From assembly GCA_015063485.1 (NCBI GenBank), contig SVUA01000007.1:1-64000 (forward strand): 64,000 nucleotides of DNA, given 5' to 3'. This document shows, piece by piece, positions 62,723 through 64,000 of this stretch; within the stretch, counting starts at the first letter, position 1; each line of letters starts with the position of its first letter. Under the pieces are notes generated by a model. It did no database searches. It was given only the letters and a program-made list of their open reading frames with translations, and was not told the DNA's origin. The translations under genes and the position numbers were made by a program. The DNA is from Oscillospiraceae bacterium. Lineage in GTDB: Bacteria; Bacillota; Clostridia; Oscillospirales; CAG-272.

Positions 62723-63724
62723 TCAATCGTCTTTTCTCTTCTTGCAGATAACTGCGACAGAAGTACCTACTGTTGCAACAAGAGCGATTCCCGTGATAGC
62801 GATGGAAGATCCGCAACCCTTCTTCTCTGCTGCGGGAGCAGCGGTAGTAGTAGCTGCTGCCTTTGTAGTCTCGGGAGCCTTGGTGGTCTCGGGAGCCTTG
62901 GTGGTCTCGGGAGCTTTGGTGGTCTCGGGAGCGGTGGTCGTCGCCGGAGCTTTTATAACATCGCCGACAGCACCCTTATAGATCTTTACGTCCTTAACGG
63001 TAGTATCAACTACTGCGTAATAAGCATAAGTAGCAAAGCCCATGGTCGTATCTTTATCAAAAGTAAAGTTCTGTGTTTCTATAAGCTGAGCAGTGCCGTC
63101 CTTGGCAACGTAATATCCCATAAACTTGCCCGTGGGTCCGTGGTAGCTAAGAGCCATCGTTATATATCCGTCAGCATCGGTTGCAGGCTGCTTAGCGAGA
63201 GTACTCCACATAACATAGTTGGATGCTATTTTATCGGGATCCGACAAAGAAGAACGATATTGCGCTGTTGCAACAGAGTTGTGACGCGCATAATTGCAGT
63301 AGAATATAGGCTCGTCTTTAGCATCAAGTCCCGTATCGGCAAGGTATACACCGCCGACTGCAATAGAGTTATTGCCGTCTGCAACAGCCTTAGCGTTTAC
63401 CTTATAAGTCATGGTGTAATAGGTTTTATCAGTTACGGCAAGTCCTTCAATCTTGCCACCCCAATAGTTTCTTGTTTTGTCAGTCCCTTTTCCCTTAACG
63501 GTAAGAGCAGTTCCGTCCGAACTTACGGTATAAGTCATATTACGAACAGTACCAAGATCCTTGGGCTTAAACGCATCGTCGCCCTTGAAGTTGACGGTGT
63601 AAAGAAGATCTCCCATAGCCGCAGAGTCGTAACTCTTAACGGGAGAAGCGGTTGCCGCAGAAACGGCAAATGCTGTGCCCATAACAAGCATCAGCGCGAT
63701 CAATGCTACCAATAATTTTTTCAT
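62723..63724 (-). CDS. Secreted surface protein with TTKAPE repeats and Cys-containing C-terminal anchor
   Basis: A 333-residue protein. Residues 1-~24 are a signal peptide (MKKLLVALIALMLVMGTAFA). The main domain (to ~265) is beta-rich and resembles a carbohydrate-binding or adhesin fold; family unknown. Residues ~268-300 are Thr/Pro/Glu/Lys repeats, from the 18-bp DNA repeat. The end, EKKGCGSS followed by a hydrophobic stretch and KKRKDD, is a three-part sorting-like signal with a cysteine rather than LPXTG. Its ribosome site AGAAAGGAAAAATC precedes the ATG. Confidence 0.8.
   Translation of the reverse strand: MKKLLVALIALMLVMGTAFAVSAATASPVKSYDSAAMGDLLYTVNFKGDDAFKPKDLGTVRNMTYTVSSDGTALTVKGKGTDKTRNYWGGKIEGLAVTDKTYYTMTYKVNAKAVADGNNSIAVGGVYLADTGLDAKDEPIFYCNYARHNSVATAQYRSSLSDPDKIASNYVMWSTLAKQPATDADGYITMALSYHGPTGKFMGYYVAKDGTAQLIETQNFTFDKDTTMGFATYAYYAVVDTTVKDVKIYKGAVGDVIKAPATTTAPETTKAPETTKAPETTKAPETTKAAATTTAAPAAEKKGCGSSIAITGIALVATVGTSVAVICKKRKDD
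62865..62936 (-). repeat. Four 18-bp tandem repeats encoding TTKAPE
   Basis: Four units at 62865-62882, 62883-62900, 62901-62918 and 62919-62936 in the plus-strand form GTGGTCTCGGGAGCCTTG, with few substitutions. They encode the spacer of the surface protein. Confidence 0.9.
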
Positions 63725-63792
63725 GATAGATTTTTCCTTTCTTGTGGTATATTTTTTGACACTTTATTTAAGCATATGTGCCTTATGTACTA

Positions 63793-63821
63793 ATAATAGC
63801 ACAAAAAACATAGAATGTCAA
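63793..63821 (-). promoter_or_regulatory. Promoter of the surface-protein gene
   Basis: TTGACA (63816-63821), 17-bp spacer, TATTAT (63793-63798), with TGC before the -10 box. Confidence 0.8.
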
Positions 63822-63910
63822 TACAAATAGCACAAACAACTTATTAATATCTTATTTTTGACGTTTTGCACAAAACACTTATGCGCTCAAACCGATCATT
63901 TCAAAGCAAA

Positions 63911-63956
63911 GACCCGCTTTCCATGTCTTTTTATGACAGGAAAGCGGATCTTTTTT
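63911..63956. terminator. Hairpin near the right edge, terminator-like
   Basis: CCGCTTTCC (63914-63922) pairs with GGAAAGCGG (63939-63947) around an inner GTC/GAC. T6 follows on the plus side, and A's precede. It most likely ends a minus-strand gene lying beyond position 64000, or acts both ways. Confidence 0.6.
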
Positions 63957-64000
63957 ACTTTTTTACTTTTTTTGTATATTTTACAATTTGCCGAAAACAA

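Noticed and set aside
62570..63715. 381-codon plus-strand frame opposite the surface protein
   Set aside because: Its Gly/Ser/Leu repeats mirror the TTKAPE repeat; it begins inside a terminator.
1..64000. tRNA or rRNA genes, insertion sequences, integrases, prophage
   Set aside because: No cloverleaf, rRNA-like stretch, transposase, recombinase or phage structural gene was recognised on either strand.

Overview
The window reads as a chromosome segment of a spore-forming, low-to-moderate GC Clostridia bacterium, probably an uncultured or gut-type lineage. Evidence: an S10-spc-alpha ribosomal array in Firmicutes order, Zn-binding forms of S14, S4, L36, L24 and Adk, an uninterrupted sigK, a GerA/SpoVAF germination protein behind a sigma-G-like promoter, DUF5685, DUF3343, DUF1538 and SdpR/SdpI genes, AGGAGG ribosome sites, and many TTGACA-N17-TGnTATAAT promoters. 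Species cannot be named from sequence alone.

Layout. 1-257: end of an unknown gene. 498-9994: an accessory catabolic region with an N-acyl-D-amino-acid deacylase, a DUF1576 membrane protein, XRE and AraC regulators, then a five-gene operon (AtuA/DUF1446, DUF4387, CapA-like, and both subunits of a class I fumarase-type hydro-lyase). The AraC gene is divergent from the operon, and three short direct repeats lie between them. 10228-13272: a minus-strand sdpR-sdpI-ABC operon with a palindromic operator. 13273-13713: a repeat-rich intergenic stretch. 13714-24175: mixed housekeeping genes (EamA transporter, uraA-upp, a large MacB/FtsX-type ABC protein, a 2-hydroxyacid dehydrogenase, mntP, and a DUF3343/cysteine-desulfurase pair).

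24289-40105 (minus strand): one long ribosomal array from rpsJ to rplQ, including secY, adk, map, infA and rpoA. It has a roughly 325-nt structured leader and several internal gaps rich in stem-loops. 40740-42649: an IbrA/IbrB-type pair (PP-loop PAPS-reductase-like protein plus ParB-like protein), the most accessory-looking genes after the catabolic cluster. 42769-50830: sporulation and housekeeping genes (spoVAF-like, SDR, PPi-type phosphofructokinase, sigK, membrane protein, DnaJ-like protein, DUF5685, acyl-ACP thioesterase, MazF-like toxin). 51028-55803: a very large CvpA-like membrane protein, a GNAT enzyme, a HAD phosphatase and an SGNH hydrolase. 56005-62573: an unknown small protein with an Asp/Glu racemase and a MurE-family ligase of non-canonical specificity motif, a tandem PII-like protein with a DUF1538 membrane protein, and an Lrp regulator followed by a D-amino-acid aminotransferase. 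62723-63724: a repeat-containing surface protein with a Cys-containing C-terminal sorting-like signal.

D-amino-acid chemistry recurs (deacylase, racemase, MurE-like ligase, D-aminotransferase). The best candidates for something undescribed are the AraC-controlled deacylase/AtuA/DUF4387/CapA/hydro-lyase cluster, the ibrAB pair, the PII-DUF1538 pair, and the structured leader and gaps of the ribosomal array.
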